Assembly: GCF_000749845.1 (NCBI RefSeq)
Contig: NZ_JQHM01000002.1
Coordinates: 496,001 to 560,000, forward strand
Source: Pectobacterium betavasculorum
GTDB lineage: Bacteria; Pseudomonadota; Gammaproteobacteria; Enterobacterales; Enterobacteriaceae
Reading direction: 5' to 3'
Length of the DNA: 64,000 nt
The notes under the pieces are model-generated. The model was not told the DNA's origin. It worked only from the letters and a program-made list of their open reading frames with translations, and did not search any database. The position numbers were made by a program, and so were the translations under genes. Shown here in pieces: positions 1-10,957 of the stretch. Position 1 is the stretch's first letter; each line of letters begins with the position of its first letter.

Positions 1-641
1 TGGCAGAGACTGGCTTCGGCGCACTATGGGGCTATGCCCATCTGCTGATGGTACTGATCGGCGGTATGCTATTGGTCGCGCTGGTGATCAACCCCCTGAT
101 CGTCTACTGGAAAATTCGCAGCAACCCTTATCCACTGGTGCTGCGCTGCCTGCGTGAGAGCGGTGTGACTGCCTTCTTCACCCGCAGCTCCGCTGCTAAT
201 ATTCCGGTAAATATGGAGTTATGCCGCAAGCTGAATCTGGATGAAGACACTTACTCTGTCGCCATTCCACTGGGTGCCACCATCAATATGGCAGGTGCAG
301 CGATTACCATCACGGTACTGACGCTGGCGGCAGCCCATACGCTGGGCATTCAGATCGACGTGCCGACAGCGCTACTGCTTAGCGTCGTGGCTTCACTGTG
401 TGCCTGTGGTGCCTCGGGCGTGGCGGGTGGCTCACTGTTGCTGATTCCGCTGGCGTGCAGCATGTTTGGTATTTCCAATGACATCGCTATGCAGGTCGTT
501 GCCGTTGGCTTCATCATCGGCGTCTTGCAGGACTCAGCAGAAACTGCGGTAAACTCCTCAACGGACGTGATGTTCATCGCCGCCGTGTGTCACGCGGAAG
601 ATGCCAAACTGGCGGAAAAAGAGCGTTTGAATCTGCTGTGA
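1..641 (+). CDS. sstT: Serine/threonine:Na+ symporter SstT, 3' part
   Basis: C-terminal half of a sodium-coupled serine/threonine importer of the dicarboxylate/amino acid:cation symporter (DAACS) family in the inner membrane. The frame is open from base 3, so the gene starts upstream of the window. Visible family features are [13 protein letters not shown] (the serine-rich hairpin), [13 protein letters not shown] and the [17 protein letters not shown] stretch, all matching my memory of E. coli SstT closely. The last residues are charged and cytosolic. It is followed by convergent ygjV. Nothing in the part seen looks broken. Confidence 0.95.
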   Translation, partial: AETGFGALWGYAHLLMVLIGGMLLVALVINPLIVYWKIRSNPYPLVLRCLRESGVTAFFTRSSAANIPVNMELCRKLNLDEDTYSVAIPLGATINMAGAAITITVLTLAAAHTLGIQIDVPTALLLSVVASLCACGASGVAGGSLLLIPLACSMFGISNDIAMQVVAVGFIIGVLQDSAETAVNSSTDVMFIAAVCHAEDAKLAEKERLNLL

Positions 642-719
642 TTAATTAGGGAATTGATTATCCTCTAGCGCCGTTCGCTTCAAAACGGGCGGCGTTAGGG
701 TTAGGAGCAAAACCTGAAA

Positions 720-1250
720 TTATGCCTTCTTCTCTGCGCTGAACGGGTCGATGCCGCGCCGCTGCATGCGCCAGAAGCGGATAATGTTAAAACCATTCAT
801 CAGCAGGAAGCTGCCTTCGATCAGCGATCCACCAATCGATCCCAGCCAGATATTATGCGCGACCCAGCCGGCAGTTGAGCACCACATCACGCAGCGAGTC
901 GTTAACCCAGAGGTGCGGAACAGCGCCCAGGTACTGACGACAGTACCCGCTATCGGCAGCAGTTCCATCGCATGATGCATGCCCGACAAACCAAACAACA
1001 GCGTGAGCGAGATGAAGACGAACATCACAATAATATTGTGCGTTTTCAGTGAAATGAGCGTACGTGCTGAGTTCAACACTGCGCTGGCACCCGCTGCATT
1101 TGCCCCCATCAGGAAGAAATGCAGGCCAATCACGGCGCTGTATGCCGATAGCTGTATTTTGAATTTTTGATCGTTACGGTTGAAAAACATGGTGATACCG
1201 ACCAGAAATGCCAGTACACCAACAGACTGGGCAATCCAATACTGTGTCAT
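720..1250 (-). CDS. ygjV: YgjV family inner-membrane protein
   Basis: A 176-aa, very hydrophobic protein with about five to six membrane segments, close in sequence and length to E. coli YgjV (about 183 aa). Conserved stretches include GVLAFLVGITMFFNR at the N terminus and the motif GSFLLMNGFNIIRFWRM near the C terminus. Its function is not established. Next to sstT and upstream of the uxaCBA genes it keeps the enterobacterial gene order. Start chosen at the ATG complementary to 1248-1250; it ends convergently with sstT. Confidence 0.9.
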   Translation of the reverse strand: MTQYWIAQSVGVLAFLVGITMFFNRNDQKFKIQLSAYSAVIGLHFFLMGANAAGASAVLNSARTLISLKTHNIIVMFVFISLTLLFGLSGMHHAMELLPIAGTVVSTWALFRTSGLTTRCVMWCSTAGWVAHNIWLGSIGGSLIEGSFLLMNGFNIIRFWRMQRRGIDPFSAEKKA

Positions 1251-1277
1251 GATCCCTGCCTCTAAAAAGTTGCTGCG

Positions 1278-1316
1278 AAAAAAACGGCGCCATTATGAAA
1301 ATGAAACGCCGTTTTA
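1278..1316 (-). terminator. Rho-independent terminator after uxaA
   Basis: Inverted repeat AAAACGGCG/CGCCGTTTT with a loop of about 17 nt, flanked by A-rich and T-rich runs on its two sides. It lies directly downstream of the uxaA stop and is U-tailed in the minus direction, closing the uxaCBA transcript before ygjV. Confidence 0.75.
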
Positions 1317-1338
1317 TTTTAATTAGAATGAATGATAT

Positions 1339-2829
1339 TTACAACGTTACGCCACTCTTAAATATGGCTAATTCACGGAAGTCGTTTACTTCATTCTTCG
1401 TCCGTTTACCGTCGGTAATCTCTACAATCAGCTCCACAAACTGACTCAGCAGTTCATCCATCGGCATATCGTGGATCAGACGCCCCGCATCGAAATCAAT
1501 CCAGTGCGGTTTCTTCTTCGCCAGCTCACTGTTGGTCGCCAGTTTTACGGTAGGGACAAATCCGCCGTAAGGTGTGCCGCGCCCGGTACTGAACAGCACC
1601 ATATGACAACCCGCGCCCGCCAGTGCGCTGGTTGCAACAGCATCATTCCCCGGCGCGCTGAGCAAGTTAAGCCCAGGAGTGTGTAAGCGCTCACCATATT
1701 TCAGCACGTCCACCACCTTGCTCTGCCCCGCTTTTTGCGTACAGCCGAGTGATTTTTCTTCCAGCGTAGTGATCCCGCCCGCCTTGTTACCCGGCGATGG
1801 GTTCTCATAAATCGGCTGGTTGTGCGCGATGAAGTACTGTTTGAAGTCATTCACCATGTGCACGGTTTTCTCAAACGTGGCTTCATCACGGCAGCGGCTC
1901 ATCAGAATACGTTCCGCACCGAACATTTCCGGTACTTCGGTCAGCACGGTGGTGCCGCCGTTGGCGATCAGATAGTCGGAGAAACGGCCTAACAGCGGGT
2001 TGGCGGTAATACCAGACAGCCCATCGGAACCGCCGCATTCCAAGCCAAACTTCAGTTCACTCAGCTTACCCGGCTCGCGTTTGTCATGGCGCATCGTTTC
2101 ATACAACGTATGCAGCCGCTCCAGGCCGGCTTCAACCTCATCGTCCTGCTGCTGACATACCATGAACGTGACGCGGTCAGAATCAAAATCACCCAGCGTC
2201 GTGCGGAATGCATCAACCTGATTGTTCTCACATCCCAGACCGATCACCAGTACGGCACCGGCATTCGGGTGACGCACCATGTTTTGCAGCATTGTACGGG
2301 TATTCTCGTGATCCTGACCGAGCTGTGAACAGCCGAAGGTATGGCTAAACAGGTAAACGCCGTCGATACCTTCAGCATCATTGGTTTCTTTCAGGAAACG
2401 CTGCTGAATCTGGCGAGCAATCCCATTCACGCAGCCGACGGTTGGCAGGATCCACAGTTCATTACGGATACCGACATCGCCATTTTTGCGGCGATAAAGC
2501 TGCACGTCCCGATCGCCCATCTGTGGCGGCAGTTCGAGAAATTCAGGCTGGTACTGGTATTCATCCAGATCGCTCAGATTGGTTTTCGCATTCTGGGAGT
2601 GAATATGTTCTCCAGGCGCAATAGACACCAATGCATGGCCGATCGGCAGGCCATACTTGGTAATCATTTCTCCCGGTGCGATGGTTTCTAGCGCGAACTT
2701 GTGTCCGCGCACGACAGGTTGCTGAAGTGTCACCGTATGGCTATCCACCGACACCGTTTCGCCTTGCTCAACATCACGCAAGGCGACAGCCACATTGTCC
2801 AGAGAATGAATTTTTATAATACTTTGCAT
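1339..2829 (-). CDS. uxaA: Altronate dehydratase
   Basis: Dehydrates D-altronate to 2-keto-3-deoxygluconate in the cytosol, the third step of galacturonate catabolism. The 496-aa product matches the usual length (about 495). The N-terminal 90 residues form an SAF-type domain; the catalytic domain follows, with GLGCENNQVD and the cysteine motif ECGGSDGLSG, likely metal or cluster ligands. I chose the ATG at 2827-2829 because AAGGG precedes it and the protein then starts MQSIIKIHS as in homologues; a longer frame runs up to 2892 into uxaB. It is the last gene of uxaC-uxaB-uxaA, 19 bp after the uxaB stop. Confidence 0.96.
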   Translation of the reverse strand: MQSIIKIHSLDNVAVALRDVEQGETVSVDSHTVTLQQPVVRGHKFALETIAPGEMITKYGLPIGHALVSIAPGEHIHSQNAKTNLSDLDEYQYQPEFLELPPQMGDRDVQLYRRKNGDVGIRNELWILPTVGCVNGIARQIQQRFLKETNDAEGIDGVYLFSHTFGCSQLGQDHENTRTMLQNMVRHPNAGAVLVIGLGCENNQVDAFRTTLGDFDSDRVTFMVCQQQDDEVEAGLERLHTLYETMRHDKREPGKLSELKFGLECGGSDGLSGITANPLLGRFSDYLIANGGTTVLTEVPEMFGAERILMSRCRDEATFEKTVHMVNDFKQYFIAHNQPIYENPSPGNKAGGITTLEEKSLGCTQKAGQSKVVDVLKYGERLHTPGLNLLSAPGNDAVATSALAGAGCHMVLFSTGRGTPYGGFVPTVKLATNSELAKKKPHWIDFDAGRLIHDMPMDELLSQFVELIVEITDGKRTKNEVNDFRELAIFKSGVTL

Positions 2830-2848
2830 GGATAACCCTTCTTGCTGA

Positions 2849-4315
2849 TTAGCAATAACCTTCCACGGCAGCGCGCATGCCGCGCTCAACAATGGTTTGC
2901 AACTGTTCTGTCACCTGCGCAGCCAGGCCAGGAACCTGCGTTAAATCCTGTTCCCAGTGGTCTGCATCGCGCAGTACTACATTCACTAGCTCAGCCAGGC
3001 TGACGGTGTTTTCTTTCACGCCCGCCCACAGTGTGGAATAACGCTCCAGCCAGTGTGCGTCATCCTGCAACGGATAGGTTTGTAACGCATCGCCTTCACC
3101 GCTGCGCTCGCCGCGATAGAATGCAATCAGAGCCGCCAGCGCAAACGTCAAGCGCGCTGGCAGTTCACCGTGACGCTCACGGTAGGTCAGCAGTTGCGGC
3201 AGAATGCGGGTGCGGAATTTGGTCATGCCATTCAGCGAGATAGACAACAGTTGATGCTGAATGAACGGGTTGCGGAAGCGGCTTAGCACAGCCTGAGCAA
3301 ACGAGGTCAGCTCGTCATGCGGTAAATCCAATACTGGCACAATCTCTTCGGCAATGGTCTTTTCCACAAATTTGCCAATCAGGGCATCATTCATCGATTC
3401 GCCAACGGTATCCAGACCCGCCAGAAACGCGACCGGCACCAGCGCGGTATGGGCACCGTTGAGAATTGCCACTTTGCGTTCTTTATATGGCTTGATGTCA
3501 TCAACGATACGCACGTTCAGATCCAGCTTGTTCAGGCGTAATTCTTCTGCCAGCCACTGCGGGCCCTGAATCACGAATAGATAGAAGTGTTCCGCCGTAT
3601 CCCAGAAGGTATCCTGATAGCCCATTTCCTGCTGTAGCGCCTCAACTTCGGCACGCGGGTAACCGGTGACAATACGGTCAACCAGCGTCGAGCAGAACGT
3701 GTTGTGATCGTTCAGCCAGGCGGTAAACGTTGGCGTCAGTTCCCACTGCGCGGCATAGCGCAGCACCAGCACCTTCAGCGCCACACCGTTGTAATCAATC
3801 AGTTCGCACGGCAGCAGAACCCAACCTTTATCCGCCGCGCCGTCAAAATGACAGAAGCGCTCATACAGCAGACGGGTTAATTTCGCTGGGAAACTGACAG
3901 GTGGAGCATCGCTCAGACGGTCATCTGCGTGATAGCTGATACCGGCTTCGGTGGTATTAGAGAAAACGAAGCGAATGTTTGGATCGTGCGCCAGAGCCAG
4001 ATATTCATCGAACTGACGGTATACATTGATTTCACGGTTTACCGAACGGATCAGACGCGGTTCGCGAACCGCTTCACCCCGCTCGTTCAGGCCACGGATA
4101 ATGGTGGTGTACAAACCATCCTGAGTGTCCAGCGTCGGTGGGAAATCAGAATCGATCGGGCGAACCACGACAATGCCCGCATCCAGATCGGTGTGCTCAT
4201 TCAGCAAATCCAACTGCCAATCGACAAAAGCACGCAGGAAGTTGCCTTCACCAAACTGAATAACGCGATCCGGGTGTTGACGGCCGGGGAAGTTACGACG
4301 ATTTAACGTTTGCAT
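2849..4315 (-). CDS. uxaB: Tagaturonate reductase (altronate oxidoreductase)
   Basis: NADH-dependent reduction of D-tagaturonate to D-altronate. The 488-aa length fits the family (about 483). It belongs to the mannitol/polyol dehydrogenase family: an N-terminal dinucleotide-binding segment with [13 protein letters not shown] (residues about 18-30) and a C-terminal substrate domain whose [17 protein letters not shown] stretch carries the conserved Lys/Asn/His. In E. coli uxaB sits apart from uxaCA; here it lies between them, an order I associate with pectinolytic Erwinia relatives. The 203-bp gap to uxaC (4316-4518) shows no strong terminator, so co-transcription is likely. Confidence 0.96.
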   Translation of the reverse strand: MQTLNRRNFPGRQHPDRVIQFGEGNFLRAFVDWQLDLLNEHTDLDAGIVVVRPIDSDFPPTLDTQDGLYTTIIRGLNERGEAVREPRLIRSVNREINVYRQFDEYLALAHDPNIRFVFSNTTEAGISYHADDRLSDAPPVSFPAKLTRLLYERFCHFDGAADKGWVLLPCELIDYNGVALKVLVLRYAAQWELTPTFTAWLNDHNTFCSTLVDRIVTGYPRAEVEALQQEMGYQDTFWDTAEHFYLFVIQGPQWLAEELRLNKLDLNVRIVDDIKPYKERKVAILNGAHTALVPVAFLAGLDTVGESMNDALIGKFVEKTIAEEIVPVLDLPHDELTSFAQAVLSRFRNPFIQHQLLSISLNGMTKFRTRILPQLLTYRERHGELPARLTFALAALIAFYRGERSGEGDALQTYPLQDDAHWLERYSTLWAGVKENTVSLAELVNVVLRDADHWEQDLTQVPGLAAQVTEQLQTIVERGMRAAVEGYC

Positions 4316-4518
4316 TAACAGGCTACCTCAGGACGAATCTCACATTCAGGGCACGACCGATAAACCGTCATCCTTGCCCTCTTATTCATATTCACCAGCA
4401 TCAAATAATCACAGATGCCGACGACAAAAGACCGGACATCAAGAGACGCGACGTAAACCGGTTGGGGGATCTTACTGCCGTGCCTCTCGCGCAATTCACA
4501 CCGTACGATGCGGCGGAA

Positions 4519-5928
4519 TTACAGCTCGATGGCAAAATAGTTTTTAGCGTTATCGAAACTGATGTTTTTCACCATTTCGCCCAGCAACGGCAGATCTGCT
4601 GGCGCTTCGCCATCTTCCACCCAGCGGCCAATCATCTGGCACAGAATGCGGCGGAAGTATTCATGACGGGTATAAGACAGGAAGCTACGGCTATCGGTCA
4701 GCATGCCGACAAAGCGGCTCAGCAAACCAAGCTGCGCGAGCTGGGTCATCTGGCGTTGCATACCATCTTTCTGATCGTTGAACCACCAACCGGAGCCGAA
4801 CTGCATCTTGCCCGGCATCCCTTCGCCCTGGAAGTTACCGATCATCGTGCCGAGCACTTCGTTATCGCGCGGATTCAGGCAATAAAGGATGGTTTTCGGC
4901 AGTAGATTTTCTTCATTCTGCTTGCTGAGCAGACGAGACAGTTCCTGAGCCAGCGGACGGTCATTGATGGAGTCAAAGCCCACATCCGGCCCCAGCAGCT
5001 TGAACTGACGCAGGTTATTGTTGCGTAGTGCGCCAATGTGATACTGCTGAACCCAACCGCGACGCGCATATTCCGCTCCCAGCCAAACCAGAACACCGGT
5101 CTTGAACTGTGCCACTTCATGTTCGCTCAGCGTTTCGCCAGAAAGACGACGCGCCAGAATCTTGTCCAACGTTGCGTCATCCGCTTCGGCGAACAGCACC
5201 ACATCCAGCGCGTGGTCGGACACTTTACAGCCATGCGCAGTGAAGTGGTCCAGCCGCTTGGTCAGCGCCGTTTGCAGATCGCTGAAGCGACGAATGTCGG
5301 TGTCAGAGACTTCACCCAGCTTCGCCATATAGTCGTTAAAGGTTGCCAACTCAATGTTGAACGCTTTATCTGGGCGCCAGCTCGGCAACACTTTGATAGA
5401 AAAACTGGAATCCTGAGCAACGGCTTTATGGTGGCGCAGATCGTCAATCGGATCGTCTGTCGTACCGACCATTTTCACGTTCATCTGCTGCATGATGCCG
5501 CGCGCAGTAAAGTCATCACGTTCCAGCATGGCATTACAGCGATCCCAGATGTCTTTTGCTGTGCCCGGCGACAGCAGTGTGCCAGTCACGCCGAACGGAC
5601 GGCGCAGCTCTAGATGTGTCCAGTGGTAAAGCGGGTTGCCGATGGTGTGCGGCACGGTAGCAGCCCAGGCTTCAAATTTTTCCCAGTCGCTGGCATCGCC
5701 CGTACACAAGCGCTCAGGCACGCCGTTGGTACGCATCGCACGCCACTTGTAGTGATCGCCTTTCAACCAGATGTCATACAAATTTTTGAAGCGATAGTTT
5801 TCCGCAATCTGTTCAGGCGGTAAATGACAGTGGTAGTCAAAGATAGGCTGGTCGACGGCATACTCATGATAAAGGCGACGGGAGAATTCAGTATCTAACA
5901 GAAAATCTTCACTCAGAAACTGGGGCAT
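4519..5928 (-). CDS. uxaC: Uronate isomerase
   Basis: Isomerises D-galacturonate to D-tagaturonate and D-glucuronate to D-fructuronate, the entry step of hexuronate catabolism. The 469-aa protein has the normal length (about 470) and belongs to the amidohydrolase superfamily; the metal-binding HxH is seen in [11 protein letters not shown] near residue 30. The start at 5926-5928 has AAGGAAG about 6 bp upstream and gives MPQFLSEDF; the frame extends 11 codons further but has no better start. It is first in the uxaCBA set and divergent from the exuT remnant; the upstream region holds a perfect inverted repeat at 5980-6006, a possible ExuR-type operator. Confidence 0.96.
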   Translation of the reverse strand: MPQFLSEDFLLDTEFSRRLYHEYAVDQPIFDYHCHLPPEQIAENYRFKNLYDIWLKGDHYKWRAMRTNGVPERLCTGDASDWEKFEAWAATVPHTIGNPLYHWTHLELRRPFGVTGTLLSPGTAKDIWDRCNAMLERDDFTARGIMQQMNVKMVGTTDDPIDDLRHHKAVAQDSSFSIKVLPSWRPDKAFNIELATFNDYMAKLGEVSDTDIRRFSDLQTALTKRLDHFTAHGCKVSDHALDVVLFAEADDATLDKILARRLSGETLSEHEVAQFKTGVLVWLGAEYARRGWVQQYHIGALRNNNLRQFKLLGPDVGFDSINDRPLAQELSRLLSKQNEENLLPKTILYCLNPRDNEVLGTMIGNFQGEGMPGKMQFGSGWWFNDQKDGMQRQMTQLAQLGLLSRFVGMLTDSRSFLSYTRHEYFRRILCQMIGRWVEDGEAPADLPLLGEMVKNISFDNAKNYFAIEL

Positions 5929-5979
5929 GTTTTCTTCCTTACCGTGCTTCTTGTGCACCAAATAGGTTGGTCGTTAAAA

Positions 5980-6006
5980 GATATCACACCAATTATGCGT
6001 GATATC
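5980..6006. promoter_or_regulatory. Inverted repeat in the uxaC/exuT divergent region
   Basis: Perfect 8-bp inverted repeat GATATCAC/GTGATATC separated by 11 bp, about 50 bp upstream of the uxaC start. It is followed by a second one, CTCACA-GCATT-TGTGAG. In enterobacteria this divergent region is controlled by ExuR and CRP. I do not see a textbook CRP site (TGTGA-N6-TCACA), so the identity of the binding protein is inferred only. Confidence 0.35.
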
Positions 6007-6179
6007 TCACAGCATTTGTGAGGTCACGATCGCAAAAATGTAACAATCAGTACAATAAGTCAGCATTCATAGCTCTGTACGGCTGAATTTTCTCTGTTTG
6101 AATGAAGAACCCACTATTCCCTATAAAAGCAATGGCTTTATGATATCACTCAACTTTAAAAGATGTATGACAAATAATC

Positions 6180-6550
6180 ATGGCACTGCCTCATTTCCTG
6201 GCTGAGTTTGACTGGGGAACCTTCAACGCATGGATCCCACTGTTCATGTTTAAAGCCTATAGCTTTAACCTGAAAGAAATTGCCATGTTCGCCTGGATGC
6301 CAATGTTGTTCGCCGATATCGGCTGCATTTTGGGTGGCTATCTGCCGATGCTGTTCCAGAAACATTTCAAAGTTAACCTGATCGTTTCCCATAAGCTGGT
6401 TGTCACCATGGGCGCGGTACTAATGATTGCTCTCGGTATGATCGGGCTGTTCTCCAGTCCTTATGTCGCCATCGCATTGCTGTGCGTCGATGGTTGCGCA
6501 CACCGGTCGCTGCCGCGGCTGAATCATTGAAAGAAGCTAACCCGCACTGA
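6180..6550 (+). pseudogene. exuT: Hexuronate transporter ExuT, deleted remnant
   Basis: The frame from 6180 encodes about 105 residues matching the middle-to-late part of the MFS galacturonate/glucuronate transporter (AWIPLFMFKAYSFNLKEI, MFAWMPMLFADIGCILGGY, ISHKLVVTMGAVLMI-like segments). Real ExuT is about 430-470 aa. The first half is missing, and after about 6490 the frame is disrupted; a short C-terminal-like tail (SLKEANPH, stop at 6548-6550) follows in another register. At least one 5' deletion and one internal deletion or frameshift are therefore present. It lies between divergent uxaC and exuR, the normal exuT position. It cannot encode a working transporter. Confidence 0.85.
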
Positions 6551-6757
6551 TAGTTCCTGCATTATTCTGACTCATCCAGTATGATCTGATACCGGGTGAG
6601 CCACCTCCCCGGTAACACATTGTAATAACTGTGACCACAACATTGGTTGCTGCTATGATTAAGTGGTATAACAAATCATCCCTCAAAGATTAACGAGATA
6701 GACACTCAGGCCCAGACGTGGCACATGGACCGCCATCTATCGAGAGTAGACATCATC

Positions 6758-7534
6758 ATGGCACTCACTGAACCCCGACGGCTATACCAGCAGTTAGCCG
6801 CAGAATTAAAACAGCGTATCGAAAGCGGTATGTATCAGGTCGGCGAAAAATTACCGGCGGAGCGTTATATTTCTGAAGAAATGAACGTTAGCCGCACCGT
6901 GGTACGTGAAGCCATCATCATGCTGGAGGTCGAAGGTTACGTTGAAGTCCGCAAGGGTTCAGGCATCCACGTTATTTCCAACCAGCAGAAGAACCCGTTT
7001 ATCAATAGCGGTGACATTGAGTTCGTCGCAGCAGGTCCGTTTGAGCTGCTTCAGGCACGCCAGCTTATTGAAAGCAATATTGCGGAATTTGCAGCAACGC
7101 AAGTGACCCGTCAGGACATCATCCAACTGATGGAAATTCAGGAATATGCGCGTCAGGAAGATCGTTTCCGTGATTCTCAGTGGGATCTCAAATTTCACGT
7201 TCAGGTCGCGCTCGCAACACAGAACTCAGCAATGGCAACTATCGTCGAGAAAATGTGGAGCCAACGAATTCACAATCCCTACTGGCGCAAACTGCATGAG
7301 CACATTGACGACAAGTCGATTGAAAGCTGGTGTGAAGAGCACGATCGCATCCTTAAGGCGCTGATTCGCAAAGATCCTTACGCTGCAAAGCTGGCAATGT
7401 GGCAACATCTGGAAAACACCAAACAGATGCTGTTTCGCGCCACGACGGACGATTTCGAATTTAACGTCGATCGCTATATGTTCGCCGAAAACCCGGTCGT
7501 TCATCTCGATCAAATACACACAGGCAAGTCCTAA
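6758..7534 (+). CDS. exuR: GntR-family hexuronate repressor ExuR
   Basis: FadR-subfamily GntR regulator that represses the uxa and exu genes and is released by galacturonate or glucuronate (knowledge from E. coli). The 258-aa product begins [14 protein letters not shown]. It has an N-terminal winged helix (residues about 6-75, including [20 protein letters not shown] and the wing RKGSGIHV) and an all-helical FCD ligand domain after residue 90. The start at 6758 is preferred over the in-frame upstream ATG at 6725 because it matches homologues and follows GAGAG. A strong hairpin terminator follows at 7545. Confidence 0.95.
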   Translation: MALTEPRRLYQQLAAELKQRIESGMYQVGEKLPAERYISEEMNVSRTVVREAIIMLEVEGYVEVRKGSGIHVISNQQKNPFINSGDIEFVAAGPFELLQARQLIESNIAEFAATQVTRQDIIQLMEIQEYARQEDRFRDSQWDLKFHVQVALATQNSAMATIVEKMWSQRIHNPYWRKLHEHIDDKSIESWCEEHDRILKALIRKDPYAAKLAMWQHLENTKQMLFRATTDDFEFNVDRYMFAENPVVHLDQIHTGKS

Positions 7535-7544
7535 GATGTCAATC

Positions 7545-7578
7545 TTCCCCCCTCGTTTTGAGCGAGGAGGGAAATTTT
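7545..7578 (+). terminator. Terminator after exuR
   Basis: Stem of 11 bp with one mismatch (TTCCCCCCTCG / CGAGGAGGGAA), 7-nt loop TTTTGAG, then ATTTTG. It lies 10 bp past the exuR stop. Confidence 0.75.
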
Positions 7579-8702
<1,124 letters not shown>

Positions 8703-8704
8703 CT

Positions 8705-9100
8705 GTGTCAATCCGATGGTTATTCTCTACGTTATCCCGCAAAAAAGTAGGCCGCATACTGTTATTGCTTGCTCTGCCCATTATCGTATTGACGCAGTCC
8801 CAGTCGCCACGTCATTCCCAAGACGATGCTATGCTACACATCAAGCCATATGGTGGAGCCGCATTGCCCGACGGCTTTTACGTGTATCAGCGTCTTAATG
8901 AAAAAGGGATTGCGATCAAAAGCATTACGCCAGAGCAAGATAGCCTGATCGTCCGTCTTGCTTCGCCAGAACAGAGCATCGCTGCCAGAGACGTGCTGCG
9001 TTTATCTCTGCCTAAATTCACGATTACCGCACAGCAGGCGACAAACCCTGCACCTTTTTGGCAGCAGAAACTGACACAAAAACAATCCAAACTGGGGTGA
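8705..9100 (+). CDS. mzrA: EnvZ/OmpR modulator MzrA
   Basis: A 131-aa bitopic inner-membrane protein that in E. coli binds EnvZ and connects the Cpx and EnvZ/OmpR systems. It has an N-terminal cytosolic KKVGR anchor, one membrane helix (LLLLALPIIVLT, residues about 18-31) and a periplasmic domain. The start is GTG at 8705, 2 bp after the yqjA stop, with the yqjA 3' end (AAAGGGAGC) acting as ribosome site. Length fits the family (about 127 aa). Confidence 0.9.
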   Translation: MSIRWLFSTLSRKKVGRILLLLALPIIVLTQSQSPRHSQDDAMLHIKPYGGAALPDGFYVYQRLNEKGIAIKSITPEQDSLIVRLASPEQSIAARDVLRLSLPKFTITAQQATNPAPFWQQKLTQKQSKLG

Positions 9101-9105
9101 CGAAT

Positions 9106-9495
9106 ATGAAACTGTCTCCAACTGTTATCGTACTATCTGTCCTTTTTTCCGGTCATGCTCTTGCGAATACCGCCAGCCAGGTGGAAACCTGTCAGCAGAA
9201 AGCGCAGGATATTCAGCGCCAAATCGATGAAGCACACAAGCACGGTAACCAGAACCGAATCAGTGGATTAGAAAAGGCGCTGGACGGCGTAAAAAATCAT
9301 TGTACGGATGCCGGGCTGGCAGAGAAACGTCAGGAAGCCGTTGCTGAAAAACGTAAAGAAGTCGCTGAACGTCAGCAGGAATTGAGCGAAAGCCGTAAGA
9401 AAGGGGATGACGCAGAGAAGATCCTCAAGCGAGAAAGAAAGCTGGCTGAAGCCGAGCAAGAATTGCGCGCAGCGGAAAATGGCACGTCGCAATAG
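9106..9495 (+). CDS. yqjC: Periplasmic DUF1090 protein YqjC
   Basis: A 129-aa exported protein of the DUF1090 family. It has a cleavable signal peptide (MKLSPTVIVLSVLFSGHALA, cut near residue 20) and then a highly charged, probably coiled-coil region rich in Glu, Lys and Arg, with two cysteines (CQQKAQD and NHCTDAG) that may form a disulfide. The role is unknown. The start at 9106 is preferred to the frame opening at 9058 because only it gives a signal peptide at the N terminus. It is 5 bp after mzrA in the same operon. Confidence 0.9.
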   Translation: MKLSPTVIVLSVLFSGHALANTASQVETCQQKAQDIQRQIDEAHKHGNQNRISGLEKALDGVKNHCTDAGLAEKRQEAVAEKRKEVAERQQELSESRKKGDDAEKILKRERKLAEAEQELRAAENGTSQ

Positions 9496-9686
9496 ACTAT
9501 CATCACACTGCACCTGGAAAACATTGTTCCTACGAAATACACGACATCTGTTTATTTTATGAACAAAAAGTAAATCACTAAAATTTACAGCGGGTTATCA
9601 GAATTGTCCCTATCGATTTAGGGCGGCATAAATTTTAGCTTCAGCTATAGTTAACATTCAGGTTTAAAATATGAAGGGTTATTAAT

Positions 9687-9992
9687 ATGGCTAAAGATCA
9701 AAATTCTGAGTACCTACGCGCCGAATTGAAATCACTGGCGGATACGCTGGAAGAAGTATTAAGTACCTCTAGCGATAAATCTAAAGCAGAACTCGACAAG
9801 CTACGCAATAAGGCAGAAAGCGCACTGAAAGAAACGCGCAGCCGTCTGAGCGAGACGGGTGAACGCATCGCATCCCACACCAAAGAAGCGGTTGAATCTG
9901 CGGACGACTATGTGCGCCAGAACCCGTGGACTGGTGTCGGTATTGGCGCAGCAGTCGGCGTCGTGCTTGGCGTCCTGTTGTCTCGTCGCTAA
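9687..9992 (+). CDS. yqjD: Ribosome-associated membrane protein of the ElaB/YqjD family
   Basis: A 101-aa DUF883 protein. E. coli YqjD is a tail-anchored inner-membrane protein that binds stationary-phase ribosomes. The first 75 residues are a charged amphipathic helix (repeated Glu/Lys/Ser); the C terminus carries the family motif VRQNPWTGVGIGAAVGVVLG and a final membrane helix ending LLSRR. A 190-bp gap from yqjC, with AAGGG before the start, suggests its own promoter, in keeping with RpoS control in E. coli. It is followed by yqjE after 13 bp. Confidence 0.92.
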   Translation: MAKDQNSEYLRAELKSLADTLEEVLSTSSDKSKAELDKLRNKAESALKETRSRLSETGERIASHTKEAVESADDYVRQNPWTGVGIGAAVGVVLGVLLSRR

Positions 9993-10005
9993 TTAGCGGA
10001 ATGTT

Positions 10006-10401
10006 ATGACGGATAAATCACAACGAGGCCCCGCTAGCGGGGTCATAGGCTCTGCCCAACGCATCCTTACCATTGTCGTCAAGATGGTCGAAAGCCGTTT
10101 GCGTCTGGCCATAATTGAGTTAGAGGAAGAAAAAGCAAACCTCATTCAGTTGCTTCTTTTGGTCGGGCTGACACTGCTTTTCACCATGTTTGGCATCATG
10201 AGTCTGGTTGCGCTGATCGTCTGGGGTATCGACCCTCAGTACCGTCTTTATACGCTGGGTTGCATCACCGCTACATTATTAGGGCTGGCGCTGATAGGTG
10301 GTATATGGACTCTCGTGAAGGTACGTCGTTCTACCTTGCTAAAAGCGACGCGCAAGGAGCTGGCGACCGACAGAGCGCTGCTAGAGGACGATCCCAAATG
10401 A
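10006..10401 (+). CDS. yqjE: Phage holin superfamily III membrane protein YqjE
   Basis: A 131-aa DUF1469 inner-membrane protein with two membrane helices (LIQLLLLVGLTLLFTMFGIM and a second from LGCITATLLGLALIGGIW) flanked by charged segments rich in Glu and Lys. E. coli YqjE is about 134 aa and has unknown function; the yqjD-yqjE-yqjK set is always kept together. Its stop codon overlaps the yqjK start (AATGA), implying translational coupling. Confidence 0.9.
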   Translation: MTDKSQRGPASGVIGSAQRILTIVVKMVESRLRLAIIELEEEKANLIQLLLLVGLTLLFTMFGIMSLVALIVWGIDPQYRLYTLGCITATLLGLALIGGIWTLVKVRRSTLLKATRKELATDRALLEDDPK

Positions 10402-10688
10402 ACCAACGTCAGCAGCGAGACAGAGAAAAAGCCCAGCTACTGCGCCGGATACAGCAGCAGCGGCTGGACTTATCGGCAGGCAAGAAACACTGGCTGGATG
10501 CCACTGCCCGTTACGATCGCGGCTGGCAAAGTCTGATGCAGTGGCGTAAATATTGGATCGTTGGCTCCAGCCTCATAGCGCTATATGGGGTGCGTCATCC
10601 CAGCCGCATGATTCGCTGGGGACGCCGTTTTGTCGGGCTGTGGGGAACATTCAGGCTCGTCCGCAAAACATTTGATCAACGTCCGTAA
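10398..10688 (+). CDS. yqjK: YqjK-like family protein
   Basis: A 96-aa basic protein with an N-terminal charged helix (QQRDREKAQLLRRIQQQRLD) and a short hydrophobic stretch (YWIVGSSLIALYG). It matches the YqjK family in size and position, directly after and overlapping yqjE by 4 bp (ATG 10398-10400). Function unknown; probably membrane-associated with YqjD/YqjE. Confidence 0.85.
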   Translation: MNQRQQRDREKAQLLRRIQQQRLDLSAGKKHWLDATARYDRGWQSLMQWRKYWIVGSSLIALYGVRHPSRMIRWGRRFVGLWGTFRLVRKTFDQRP

Positions 10689-10957
10689 TCCCTTCTATTA
10701 CATCGATTATCAGCCTTTCCTGTACGACACTTTTCGTCTCACTTTGCCTAACGCGCTCTCATAAATACAGCGCGTTCTTATGCATTTAACCAAACATCAA
10801 TTTTTCTGAAATAAAACAACAATTATACTCGCTGGCAGCGCAAATCATCTCTCTATACTATCTGCCCATAACCTGATGGCAGGCAAAGTTTTCAGACAAC
10901 ACATGCCACAACAAACAAAACAGGGCGACATAGCCCACAACAAAATTAATTGGAGAG

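Noticed and set aside
4462..4905. 147-codon plus-strand frame over the uxaC 3' end
   Set aside because: Shadow of uxaC in an opposite frame; uxaC has full family similarity.
5962..6179. CRP site in front of uxaC
   Set aside because: GTGATATCTCAC has a 4-bp rather than 6-bp centre, and the neighbouring dyad has its half-sites in the wrong order, so I did not call it CRP.
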